A DNA stretch of 53,597 nt. Source: Candidatus Endomicrobium neocapritermitis. GTDB taxonomy: Bacteria > Elusimicrobiota > Endomicrobiia > Endomicrobiales > Endomicrobiaceae. The position numbers and the translations under genes are program-made. Of the stretch, positions 19,801-24,894 are shown one piece after another; the stretch's first letter is position 1, and every line of letters begins with the position of its first letter. The notes beneath the pieces are model-generated. The model saw only the letters and a program-made list of their open reading frames with translations, ran no database searches and was not told the DNA's origin. Location of the stretch: NCBI GenBank assembly GCA_009778325.1, contig WRJZ01000038.1, positions 1-53,597 on the forward strand. Reading direction: 5' to 3'.

Positions 19801-21402
19801 GATAAAGCAGCAGCGAAAGTAGCAGAGGCAGCAACAGATGTAGCAGCAGAGGTGGCTGGTCGTGTTAATACGGAAATATCTGAAGCTAGATCTGCAGCGG
19901 AAGGGCTGATGCCTTCGGACGTAAGAACTTCAGGTTTTTGGGCTGCCTTCAATGGCGACGCAAGAACTTCAGCAGATATGCTCGGGTTTACAATTAATGC
20001 TGCAAGAGTAATATATATGTATGGCGATACAAACGGCAAGTTTGATATGGTTGAATTTGGAAAAAGAGCTTTGGAAATAAGAGACGCTCAATCCCTTGCT
20101 AAAGAATTGGAAATTTTAACCTCCGTAATTTCTTTGAGCGGCTCAATTGAGAGCATGCAAAATTTCATGACGGAAGATGTGCTTCAAGATGCATTGTCAA
20201 TAATAATACAGAACGCAAATTACGGAGGCGCGCAAGCCCGTATGCTGATTGCACAATGGGGCGCAATGCTTGCGCAAAACGGTCTTGCAAGTGCGGATAT
20301 GATGTCAATTATCGCGCAGCAGCTTGGCGCATCGGGTTTGTCAGAATATGGCATTAATACTGCCGAACAGATGAATGAACTGCAAGTTTATCTTACAATG
20401 ATTCAACAGGCGACAAAAGAAAATGCCTATGCTAAGCCTTCAGACGTTCTTGATAATGTTTTAGGGCAGATTGAAGGAATAACAAAAAATGCAGATAAAC
20501 TGAAAGATAAAACAGTTAAACAAATAAATAAGCACATAAAAAATTTAGAGAACAAGGATAGTGTTAAAAGCAGAATAATGCTTGATTATTTGAAAGCGGA
20601 GCAAATCCGCATGCAGGCCATATTAAATATAGAAGAACAGACTCAAATTTCACAGGCTGACAGAACAAAGGCTATAGATATAATAAATAGTTTTAGTCAA
20701 TCAGCCATTATGTCAAACAGATTAGACCAACTTTCAGATATCAGCATTGTTCTGGGAAAGAGGATATCTAAAATATTTAAAAAAGGCAATATAAGTACAT
20801 CAAATGAAAATATTAACTATAGTAATGACGGACATTCCGTGCAAGTCAAAATAGGCAATAATCAGTATTATGATATGGGTTTAATGGATATGTTAGCCGT
20901 TAAGATGATTAAGATTGATTCTATTTTGGGAGTTGATATTATGTCTGACGGTTCATATATGCTGCAAGTAGACATTAACGGAGAACCGCATTCTCTTGTT
21001 TTGTCTGATGCGGATATAAGCGCCATTGCATTAAATAAAAAAGTTTATGCAAAAATATTAAAGGTTACTGAAACGGCAATGAGGAATTCGACACAATTGG
21101 CAATTACGCAGGCAGAATTAGAAACAGCGCTTAAAACATATGCCTCTGAGCCGCAACAGTTATTGTCAAAATTCTCAATGACAGCTAATGCTGACTTTAG
21201 CAAAGCAGGCAAAGACAATAAGCCCCCTTCGCAAGAAATAATAATAAATGAGGGTGATGCTATGAGTATGCGCAATATTATGAATATGCGCGATGCTATG
21301 TATAAGCTAAATTTTATAGAGAATATGTTATCGAAAATGTTGCTTAAACAAATACTTAAATTTATATTAAAGCCTATTACAAACTTTATAGTGTCACACT
21401 GA
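7897..21402 (+). CDS. Giant secreted repeat protein with C39-like peptidase signature (4501 aa)
   Basis: The ATG follows a strong GGGGGGAG. Residues 1-43 form a signal peptide: a basic start, a hydrophobic core at about 23-38 and a likely cut after VFA (41-43). Cys490 (NCAADAL), His590 (DHFISL) and Asp606 (IKDSN) fit a C39/papain-like peptidase; the 16-residue His-Asp spacing matches C39. A Pro/Ala linker (about 683-740, PKPAP units) follows, then a short coiled helix near 845-890. Next come about 15 repeats with an FxxxY core between 935 and 1715, a beta-rich Gly/Asp/Asn section (about 1720-2990), a hydrophobic Gly/Ala section (about 2995-3200) and an Ala-rich helical C-terminus with a duplication at 3871-4009. 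No LPXTG, autotransporter barrel or RTX motif is seen. It is probably exported. A surface, toxin-like or defence role is speculation. Confidence 0.9.
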   Translation: MKLKENIMNYFRKYRGRQVFMKSISMIVAACFLINIANLPVFAQSARVNDEDLLRRQHREGGTKYAAVVNPQIMKPVSEQVIVNVNSVNDLNEGVKRELDKREMTITGNGIIKEKGRNGQEHMVGSLDKNGNPDIHSGDSSRPFNKETKEDYEFRVRQVMDSGAQRDRYVETYSKDYLESVKTAGAISSGEDMHTKSQTAVVEQPRQNEDSLGNIEGDTVKDKGIEQTVQSDRQQAIQGRNINEQSGEEKHNALRALIKAEDTSSAVKVTIAKVQESGEKAGLKLVAEKGASEETSRIELYTSKFTGESIFVGKSNGQMAYPTHSGSVEVAAAKDKISTGGNEFDNTGISLVLGVSSQKDDGTINKNTQALFLSELLNVYDKNITNGQMSAVRKSLEEKEIKGASAARTAKYIENKAGLGLSGAIVKSFVQKKEERIEDTKEYADLVKKMMEDTGQSQENVKKALEAITSEQLSALTEFYKNENATVMNCAADALSNVLNAGLNPGEGISKGLLALQALAIDIASGVFGAESIKDGQLMTSADAITKAAADYGKDYNGYNADINKLTEALNNGTPVVLNVSSGKNGTNDHFISLTENKDGTVTIKDSNNEKDAVVKKEDLAGYLDSKFGWNKGVMLTDSKSGNLGAKLNEGQLQDVKGAALLLSSLVSKITSAVNKVVKKVIPKPAPKPAPKPAPKAAPRPAPRVTAQRPALRAAVQRATSGPAARVTVQRPAAGAAVRLTAMVAASRYTNYGTAALYSPLLFASGAGRRALLASQASSGNRSVPYNNNRNRTSSGNAGLPAILTIVSAIMKRPDVQHVIAQINLRSAQNSASDAAEKRNPQQLTEANGRLAQAEEAAINASETLAAQYESKGEQGKADALRARVAENIISGRMSVVSAGTGVTVSADDKGLKVSGGDLDAPVYLTEIGDGSLDAFQTFVDNYRSAARNVSNSGTDLKVRYNSEDGSFGLTGSQTNGVIPANSATKQFVDNYKQTKDTDITYAYDEVTGTIMADGSSMLSPVNANEVDLSGFVSVYKEVVKSGSSDVKAGFNSNNEVILKREGSDLEILASTVEGSVSDFVKNYDIASDKGLLYRYRNGTKELEVYGDNADATPLSAIDDMSKFASNYEQAVINGFRSGYNKEEGIYYYGDNLDHIPASAVTDMADFVSNYKEVKGNQGVTMQYEDGIGITVNAQGLPSSVALKDIPDIAAFVLDYTKAAPAVNNDLASSLEYDYNKKCLVVKWEGIEIAVRDINTDIDAYVRDYNKAAPVVNANPDLTFENTPDGLAVNAPLLDKPVLVSVITNVEKFSTGYNTYAPQVTADTDLKLGYDEKGFYVHRGRLTVPAYVSDITNFTDFIDKYKNMSIDDTENELIKNAGLSVVFDSSTQEFMLVNNDGNPTRVQNKVQDIEDISFFVQLYLQAIASSANGQVYASGGKYYFTGPNTAGEIYFSNIDSFTTFLNFYNKAEGTDLLTHYDDLNQTCYYTAPETGNLEGQISLKDLETFGVTVDDFISTYKSLKETDAKIGLGYFSTSDVIQSILYRSRSEAQSGTAYAVGIFVYGGDNNEMAVNLADLKKNGITAEEFGEAYRAIQGEEGFTIILGINSLYYNYGKNYTTGKNIPQLAYFDISVPAATPYGQSCLAVDPYNNRRITNFGTTPYSLTSYSLTSSSGTLAAPGLTIVKDSGGVSVDLSLDNLKAQNMSVADFMRDYTRVSAEVPDNWSDTYRVSMSVDAASGVTVNVYTKTGTTPLTIDELKNRVSPKDQYDAGDPNPNSNTVNEQIVLYKLIIEKLGEEKNTTEQNLYKDNLLSYRLKNATSSDDIKTAISDYSGQNLDGVLNAYLYSSSQDLASKDLSTQDPSYEAKWVRITNNASFLAEALESCSENGGLNVYINKAKLLSRGITDDIPVDGDMPITEYLSDRSTRKITFNSDGCQDRDAIVDAIYNDGIDAGIAYAKSKQLYVDETLYDESGKQVYQAKTEYGQNPYDGTLRATTTYNFQDMSAAYESPGAGGQKGIYIDNIYFGGQNYAKSGDIKVVEEGFNEDGTVNFVVYGTNADGSVALIERSGQRDGGAIYVIEKGEDNKPSALEKITMVSYDGSRELYVNVERYNLDAGGNVSEEIAGDNRGGSGNSGGIDIELYARIARSISKQLKREDVDSHMYDFLNFVNKNLDLSKAVVTSWNSSAKNEFNYYGADGGVYTFRNFTGCWSGVYELSSIGGKNTVTYYGKDGEGNLHEYMTTNVTIADLDDVTTATSSFEDIYKNTHTVIYLDADRNLISSQKTTNVIIPLKSNGKIDWNAWPGIEDGVYHTEITTVRNENGTVTITQRGFLLGDLLENTHEIIYTETRTSEGKLISVDRDEITSMTKDGRKLTSDELANLNLTILPNDNGAPVIVITGSLDGNAVTDAYFLNSEGSIEKLEDNSPVRPVIQVGGTDLCFVKEKGMLFVVENGAKLADGSISLQSYARSDGFLGNIKVNYINSDGKIGLGSYGYVNGELKFVDYGIPMMSGDTCTAKTDGSGNTDITKDGGKGVITDKGIVLKNVKQAGVFYVSSGVNILLIPANEGIGVVNGDIAYIAARDSDNNNLYAQMWAYGDNGTAGVDKKWREADGYVQLQSGSAAVKVTEEDTEILYSVSQTDKGITLESIRISVNVLAGPITLRYKPGSGIDYDGSLGQTVSVKDSKGNNVYFTFTKEGDEYKLAESGLHRYIRDFNAGNGYRELEIESVNFNKKTLTFDIVARLYLTFDEFVVIGSINIPIVDPNDEGKEPPKTQSSEYSVFAYVNETKVVLKRGPDDKLNSAVQINIFDANSFFEGNRISNYAFSQFYAGTDLTFYRQSTITSNDNNTANVSNSTKDAGDITNQQSRITAHSGSSVFLDTDTSLSALAGKITNAEKGNLKGTFDIDSQFTMDGVTYRITKTLRDGQTWSDVKGSLEVLENGEFRYVEDGEKAMGGTYKASSQKIDYGGFLGWNGKLDINKTANAGEFAINKNWAVRALEVTAGIVTSIVGVMVDPFMQIANSIMDMVQNGFSWDKLGNIVQNLLFASTGAAGGLLSALVDGIAGAIGGDGFWSGFSGHFGSNQILKFSASMFKDKQYNKITDGEATSAAFAGIAAIAAVVVAVVGIALSPFTAGASAVGGVALALFIAGAAIGTTVAVVSAAQAAFDASENMQLYAATGDAAYLKLALINMAFSLFSIATAGMAASFANVGAKVGAVITGKGALYASAAVAAKAAAVTGGRAAAKEAAKDVVSAYNKVYAQTLGDVVVKKIAAETAAKLAAQRLGADVSKIVIKEAAERGIINIFKNAAAGVVASFADMGAKLGSKIKGIYVSAREAVKSGATDMAKYMLSSSWANRGYIMGGSSLTDAALGISGLDESGFGKAIADISRIFSFQSMVGISKISDDSFLAKEIFGEGTGLTWSSVIFLAGYIAAPGMVSKIAGKGAASAIGFGRSGISFRNELSKGFREALAQTGKLFGRGGLQSGSRLQGSINAWGSVGLETYRMTLTNIAMGLVGKIFRTLRTNGILGLDSSPLGNLLNFVFKDMGMKEDANGNKVEMGWGEIFASGFSSENLANSAMFGTAMYIAMPLAQGIAMGIKGRHTSAAKLTEQAAEQAAKNTAAQNMPAFQKMLSMPKYIATSIWEEGFKESIVQIIVTPFVGATVAEYISEFAFPGTSGNASFMQNVQSANHRTLSGAKNAAGVMTNLYAQAGHTDITFEAVPGDNGGYQIIVSGLQGAANAAIAQSDNAAAQGAHAEYRDGALTFTVNQDRGDVSEAVYTAREVVAKALGVDRSTLSNYARQAADNTEAITTTIERDVLNDIAGGFTRGNPLAYNSQAELQSIMMGAYNALQESGTSFDISASLSSYANAERALQAAQAEINMERPTHGREARQDLNATIDTAVDAIAAAAEAVGSVNTGRSAAKGLMHSDVARALQTAQAEINRERLTHGSKSKKAVRRAMQNLNAAIDKAAAKVAEAATDVAAEVAGRVNTEISEARSAAEGLMPSDVRTSGFWAAFNGDARTSADMLGFTINAARVIYMYGDTNGKFDMVEFGKRALEIRDAQSLAKELEILTSVISLSGSIESMQNFMTEDVLQDALSIIIQNANYGGAQARMLIAQWGAMLAQNGLASADMMSIIAQQLGASGLSEYGINTAEQMNELQVYLTMIQQATKENAYAKPSDVLDNVLGQIEGITKNADKLKDKTVKQINKHIKNLENKDSVKSRIMLDYLKAEQIRMQAILNIEEQTQISQADRTKAIDIINSFSQSAIMSNRLDQLSDISIVLGKRISKIFKKGNISTSNENINYSNDGHSVQVKIGNNQYYDMGLMDMLAVKMIKIDSILGVDIMSDGSYMLQVDINGEPHSLVLSDADISAIALNKKVYAKILKVTETAMRNSTQLAITQAELETALKTYASEPQQLLSKFSMTANADFSKAGKDNKPPSQEIIINEGDAMSMRNIMNMRDAMYKLNFIENMLSKMLLKQILKFILKPITNFIVSH
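10680..13040 (+). repeat. Protein-level tandem repeat array in the giant ORF
   Basis: About 15 units share a core F-[VI]-x-x-Y-[KN], with the Phe at residues 939, 988, 1032, 1080, 1124, 1167, 1212, 1261 (Tyr), 1309, 1357, 1415, 1460, 1512, 1585 and 1707. Spacing is mostly 43-58 residues. Between cores a unit tends to read Leu-x-x-x-Tyr-Asp, a short beta hairpin and a Val-x-x-Ile/Ala-x-Asp segment. The copies are divergent at DNA level, so the array is old. Confidence 0.75.
19507..19922 (+). repeat. Recent in-frame duplication in the giant ORF
   Basis: Segments 19507-19689 and 19691-19922 both begin agagcgcttcaa, encode RALQ(A/T)AQAEIN and end GLM(H/P)SDV. DNA identity is high at both ends, and the second copy is longer by about 16 codons in the middle. 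The encoded units are Ala-rich helices (residues about 3871-4009), suggesting a coiled-coil module that expands by recombination. Confidence 0.85.
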
Positions 21403-21430
21403 ACTAATTTCATGGTCTGGCAGTTTTAGT

Positions 21431-21457
21431 GGCGGGCTTGTATTTTTAAAGCCCGCC
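21431..21457 (+). terminator. Hairpin after the giant gene
   Basis: GGCGGGCTT (21431-21439) pairs perfectly with AAGCCCGCC (21449-21457), 29 bp after the giant stop. The following T-run is weak (atgatttatt), so termination may be partial or the hairpin may protect the 3' end. Confidence 0.6.
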
Positions 21458-21497
21458 ATGATTTATTCCTTAAAAATGGAATAAAAAGTGTTTTTTA

Positions 21498-21506
21498 TGT
21501 TATAAT
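21498..21506 (+). promoter_or_regulatory. Extended -10 promoter of the PPi-PFK gene
   Basis: TGTTATAAT is a perfect -10 box (TATAAT, 21501-21506) with the TGn extension. No good -35 is seen at the right distance, as is common for extended -10 promoters. Transcription would start near 21513, leaving a leader of about 48 nt. Confidence 0.6.
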
Positions 21507-21560
21507 ACCACTCAATAATTATTAAAAAAACCTGTTGTTAAAATACGGAGGAAAAGCAAA

Positions 21561-23237
21561 ATGGCGAGCGCAAATGTTTCAGAGCTGCAGATTGAAAGAA
21601 AAAAATTTAAACCGGTACTGCCGGAAATATTAAAAAACGGCCCGGCTTCGGTTAAACCAAAATCCGGAAAAGCCACAAAATCAATTTCAGACCAGGCAAA
21701 AGTAAAAGAAATATTCCCTAATACATACGGAATGCCTGAAATAACTTTCGTAAAAGGCGCGAATAACGCGGCTAAGAAAAAAGCAATAAAGGCGGCAGTC
21801 GTTCTTTCCGGCGGGCAGGCTCCGGGCGGACATAATGTAATCGCGGGTTTGTTTGACGGTTTGAAAAAAGCAAATAAAAAGAATGTTCTAATCGGCTATC
21901 TCGGCGGACCTTCTGGGATTCTTGAAAACAGGTATAGAGTCATATCCGAAGAAGTTCTGGATAATTACAGAAATACCGGCGGATTCGATTTTATACAGTC
22001 GGGAAGAACGAAAATCGAAACACCTGAACAATTTGCAACTTCGAAAAACAATATACTTAAAAATAAAATCGACGCTTTGGTAGTTGTAGGCGGAGACGAT
22101 TCTAATACGAATGCCGCTTTGATAGCCGAATATGTGAGAAAAGAAAATATAGCCGATAAGTGCGTTGTCGGCGTTCCTAAAACTATTGACGGCGATTTGA
22201 AAAACGAACATATTGAGACTTCTTTCGGTTTTGATACGGCGACAAAAATTTATTCAGAGCTTGTCGGAAACATATGCAGAGACGTAAATTCTGCCCAAAA
22301 ATACTGGCATTTTGTGCGCCTCATGGGAAGAAGCGCGTCGCATATTACTTTGGAAGTCGGTTTTAAAACGCAGCCCAACATAGTTTTAATCGGCGAAGAA
22401 GTTTTGGCTAAAAAAATGACTTTATCGCAGATTGTTGACGGGATAGTCGAAATAATAGTGAAGCGTTCGGAAAAAGGCAAGAATTTCGGAGTGGCTTTGG
22501 TTCCGGAAGGATTAATTGAGTTTATACCTGAAATGAAAGAACTTATTTCCGCTCTCAATGATGTTTTGGCGGATAATTCCGGCGCCATTTCAAAGATGAA
22601 TTCAATAGAAGAAAAGAAAGAGTTTGTATTTGATAAACTTCCTTCAAAACTTTCAGGTCTCATGAAATCTCTTCCGGCAGGCATAGCGTCTCAGCTTATG
22701 CTGGACAGAGACCCGCACGGAAACGTACAGGTTTCATTAATCGAAACTGAAAAACTTTTGATTGAAATGGTTCAGAAAAAGCTTTCCGGGCTTAAAACGT
22801 CAGGCAAATTTAAAGGAAAATTTAACGCGATTATGCATTTTTTCGGTTATGAAGGTCGCTGCGGAATACCTTCAAACTTTGACGCTAATTATACTTATGC
22901 TTTGGGATATAACGCGGCTGTTTTAGCGCTTAACGGATTAACGGGTTATTTGTCGTCCGTAAAAAATCTTACAAAACCGCCGAAGCAGTGGGCCTGCGGC
23001 GGAATTCCTTTAACAATGATGATGAATATTGAAAAGAGGCACGGAAAAGAGAAACCTGTTATACAAAAAGCTTTGGTTGATTTGAAAGGAAAACCGTTTA
23101 AAGAGTTTGTTAAAAACAGAGATAAGTGGGCAATGAGCGAAAGCTATGTATTTCCCGGACCTATACAATATTTCGGCCCTGCCCATGTTACGGACATGAC
23201 GACAAAAACACTTCAGTACGAAAAAGGAAAAAAATAA
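21561..23237 (+). CDS. pfp: PPi-dependent 6-phosphofructokinase, long type
   Basis: The enzyme interconverts fructose 6-phosphate and fructose 1,6-bisphosphate using pyrophosphate, so the step is reversible and saves ATP. It has 558 aa with ACGGAGGAAAA before the ATG. The GGDDSNTNA motif (residues 177-185) carries the Asp after GGD that marks PPi rather than ATP use. PKTIDGDL near residue 206 holds the catalytic Asp, and MGRSASHITLE fits the family. The length matches the long plant-beta/bacterial type rather than the roughly 320-residue ATP enzyme. The first 60 residues are Lys-rich and variable. It is probably a single-gene transcript with its own promoter and terminator. Confidence 0.95.
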   Translation: MASANVSELQIERKKFKPVLPEILKNGPASVKPKSGKATKSISDQAKVKEIFPNTYGMPEITFVKGANNAAKKKAIKAAVVLSGGQAPGGHNVIAGLFDGLKKANKKNVLIGYLGGPSGILENRYRVISEEVLDNYRNTGGFDFIQSGRTKIETPEQFATSKNNILKNKIDALVVVGGDDSNTNAALIAEYVRKENIADKCVVGVPKTIDGDLKNEHIETSFGFDTATKIYSELVGNICRDVNSAQKYWHFVRLMGRSASHITLEVGFKTQPNIVLIGEEVLAKKMTLSQIVDGIVEIIVKRSEKGKNFGVALVPEGLIEFIPEMKELISALNDVLADNSGAISKMNSIEEKKEFVFDKLPSKLSGLMKSLPAGIASQLMLDRDPHGNVQVSLIETEKLLIEMVQKKLSGLKTSGKFKGKFNAIMHFFGYEGRCGIPSNFDANYTYALGYNAAVLALNGLTGYLSSVKNLTKPPKQWACGGIPLTMMMNIEKRHGKEKPVIQKALVDLKGKPFKEFVKNRDKWAMSESYVFPGPIQYFGPAHVTDMTTKTLQYEKGKK

Positions 23238-23248
23238 CAAAAACTTAA

Positions 23249-23279
23249 AAGACTGCTCTTAAAAGGGCAGTCTTTTTTT
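23249..23279 (+). terminator. Intrinsic terminator after pfp
   Basis: AAGACTGCTCTT (23249-23260) pairs with AAGGGCAGTCTT (23263-23274) around a two-base loop, followed by a run of T. It is a strong terminator between pfp and the aldehyde dehydrogenase gene. Confidence 0.92.
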
Positions 23280-23305
23280 ATTTCCTTATACAAAAGAGGG
23301 GAAAA

Positions 23306-24757
23306 ATGAACAGCAATACTGAAGAAATTGTTCTAAAGTTTAAAAATGCAAAAGAAGTTTTTGAAAAACTCAAAATAAAACTGGTAAAAGAAAGAACGGA
23401 TTTGTTTAAGGAGCTTCGTCAGGTTATTGTTGACGATTTGGACAATATCGTATCCGTTATCTGCAAAGAAACAGGCAAGGTTAAAGTTGAGGCTTTGGCG
23501 TCCGACATGTTTCCCGTTTTAGACACTTTGAACTACTTTATCAAAAATCTTGAAAAAAATCTCGCGTCAAAAAATATTAAATCTTCTTCGGGAGATAAAT
23601 GCAGCGTTGAATACAGACCGTCAGGCGCGGCGCTTATCATATCTCCGTGGAATTTTCCGATGCTGCTTGCTTTTGTTCCGGTATTAAACGCGGTTGCCGC
23701 AGGATGCAGCGTTATATTAAAGCCTTCCGAAATTACTCCCGAAACGGGAAGGTATATTGAAATTTTGTTTAAAAAAGCCGGGTTTCCAGAAAACAGCGTT
23801 CAGTGTATTTACGGCGGAGCGGAAGCCGTGCAGGCGGCAATAAGACAAAAACCCGCGAGAGTTCTGTTTACCGGAAGCACAAAAACCGGACGTGAAATCG
23901 GCAAGCTTTGCGGCGAACTGCTTATACCCGCGGTTTTGGAACTCGGCGGAAAAGCGCCGGCAATAATATGCGGTGACATAGACATAGAAAGAGTTTCAAA
24001 TGCCGTTATTTACGGAGCATTTATGAATAACGGACAGATTTGCGTGGCAATGAGCAGAGTTTTAATTGACGAAAAAATAAAAGAAAAATTTACTGCGGCG
24101 CTTATTGAAAAAGCGGGAAAAATAGTTTTAGACCGCGATTACGGCAGGCTTGTACAACCTGAAAGAATTCCGTATCTTAAAATCCTTATTGACGATGCCG
24201 TAGGAAAAGGCGCGAAGATAATATATAAAGGCGAAAAAAGCGATGAATTTCTGTCGCCCGTAATAATTGATAATGTTACTCCCGAAATGAGAATATTTCG
24301 CGAAGAATGTTTTGCTCCGGTGACTTGTTTGACTGCGTATAAATCGGAAGAAGAGGCAATCGCGTTGGCTAATGACTGCGACTACGGCCTTGCGGCAAGC
24401 ATATGGGCAAAAGATTTGAAGAAAGCGGAAAAAATATCCGAATATATTACGGCCGGTAGCATAGGCATTAACGAATGGATTAAAGGCGTTGCGGAGCCTG
24501 CCATTCCTTTCGGAGGGCTTAAAAACAGCGGGTATGGCAGATACCACTGTGATGAAGGCGTGCAGTTTTTTTCCGATAAAATATCTATTTTAAAGAGTAA
24601 GTCCAAAAACACAAGCGAAATTAACTGGCTGCCTTATGAGCCTGAAATGTATAAAGATTTTAAAACTGCCGTGTTATTTCTTTCCGGAGTTAAAAAAATC
24701 GGACCGGGAGTTTTAAAAAGCCTGAATAAGATTAAAGGAAGAATGAAAAGACGGTAG
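23306..24757 (+). CDS. NAD(P)-dependent aldehyde dehydrogenase
   Basis: The enzyme oxidises an aldehyde to the acid with NAD(P). It has 483 aa, and the ATG follows GAGGGG. The Rossmann-side motif ISPWNFPMLL, the FTGSTKTGREIG loop, general-base Glu212 in LELGGKAP and catalytic Cys246 in NGQICV are all present at the normal 34-residue spacing. EECFAPV and PFGGLKNSGYGR complete the family signature. The C-terminus has an extra basic tail (about 40 residues) that may bind membrane, as in class 3 or coniferyl-type enzymes. The substrate cannot be read from sequence. It lies 26 bp after the pfp terminator and may have its own promoter in a gap too short to judge. Confidence 0.92.
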   Translation: MNSNTEEIVLKFKNAKEVFEKLKIKLVKERTDLFKELRQVIVDDLDNIVSVICKETGKVKVEALASDMFPVLDTLNYFIKNLEKNLASKNIKSSSGDKCSVEYRPSGAALIISPWNFPMLLAFVPVLNAVAAGCSVILKPSEITPETGRYIEILFKKAGFPENSVQCIYGGAEAVQAAIRQKPARVLFTGSTKTGREIGKLCGELLIPAVLELGGKAPAIICGDIDIERVSNAVIYGAFMNNGQICVAMSRVLIDEKIKEKFTAALIEKAGKIVLDRDYGRLVQPERIPYLKILIDDAVGKGAKIIYKGEKSDEFLSPVIIDNVTPEMRIFREECFAPVTCLTAYKSEEEAIALANDCDYGLAASIWAKDLKKAEKISEYITAGSIGINEWIKGVAEPAIPFGGLKNSGYGRYHCDEGVQFFSDKISILKSKSKNTSEINWLPYEPEMYKDFKTAVLFLSGVKKIGPGVLKSLNKIKGRMKRR

Positions 24758-24761
24758 AGGC

Positions 24762-24894
24762 GATGCATAGATGCGCAGACGCATAGAGGCGTGGTAACGG
24801 CTAAAACAAAAAGCCGGAGGCAATTTTAAATTGCCTCCGGCTTTTTTTCATCGTTGTTGCCATGCGTCTATGCATCTATGCTTCTACGCATCTA
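24762..24894. repeat. Intergenic palindrome, 'gcatagacgcat' type, with bidirectional terminator at its centre
   Basis: The left arm (24762-24800, ending gtggtaacggc) and right arm (about 24853-24894, starting gttgccatgcgtctatgc) are inverse copies of degenerate gatgcatagacgcat units. The centre is a separate strong hairpin. The element separates convergent genes, and the right arm supplies the pckG stop codon. Its arms resemble the half element before trpE. Confidence 0.85.
24810..24848. terminator. Bidirectional intrinsic terminator
   Basis: AAAGCCGGAGGCAA (24810-24823) pairs perfectly with TTGCCTCCGGCTTT (24831-24844), with T-runs on the right and A-runs on the left. It can serve both the aldehyde dehydrogenase (+) and pckG (-) transcripts. 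Confidence 0.92.

Noticed and set aside
584-24894. Insertion sequence origin for the repeats
   Set aside because: No transposase gene, target-site duplication or defined terminal repeat is visible in the window. A non-autonomous origin remains possible but unsupported.
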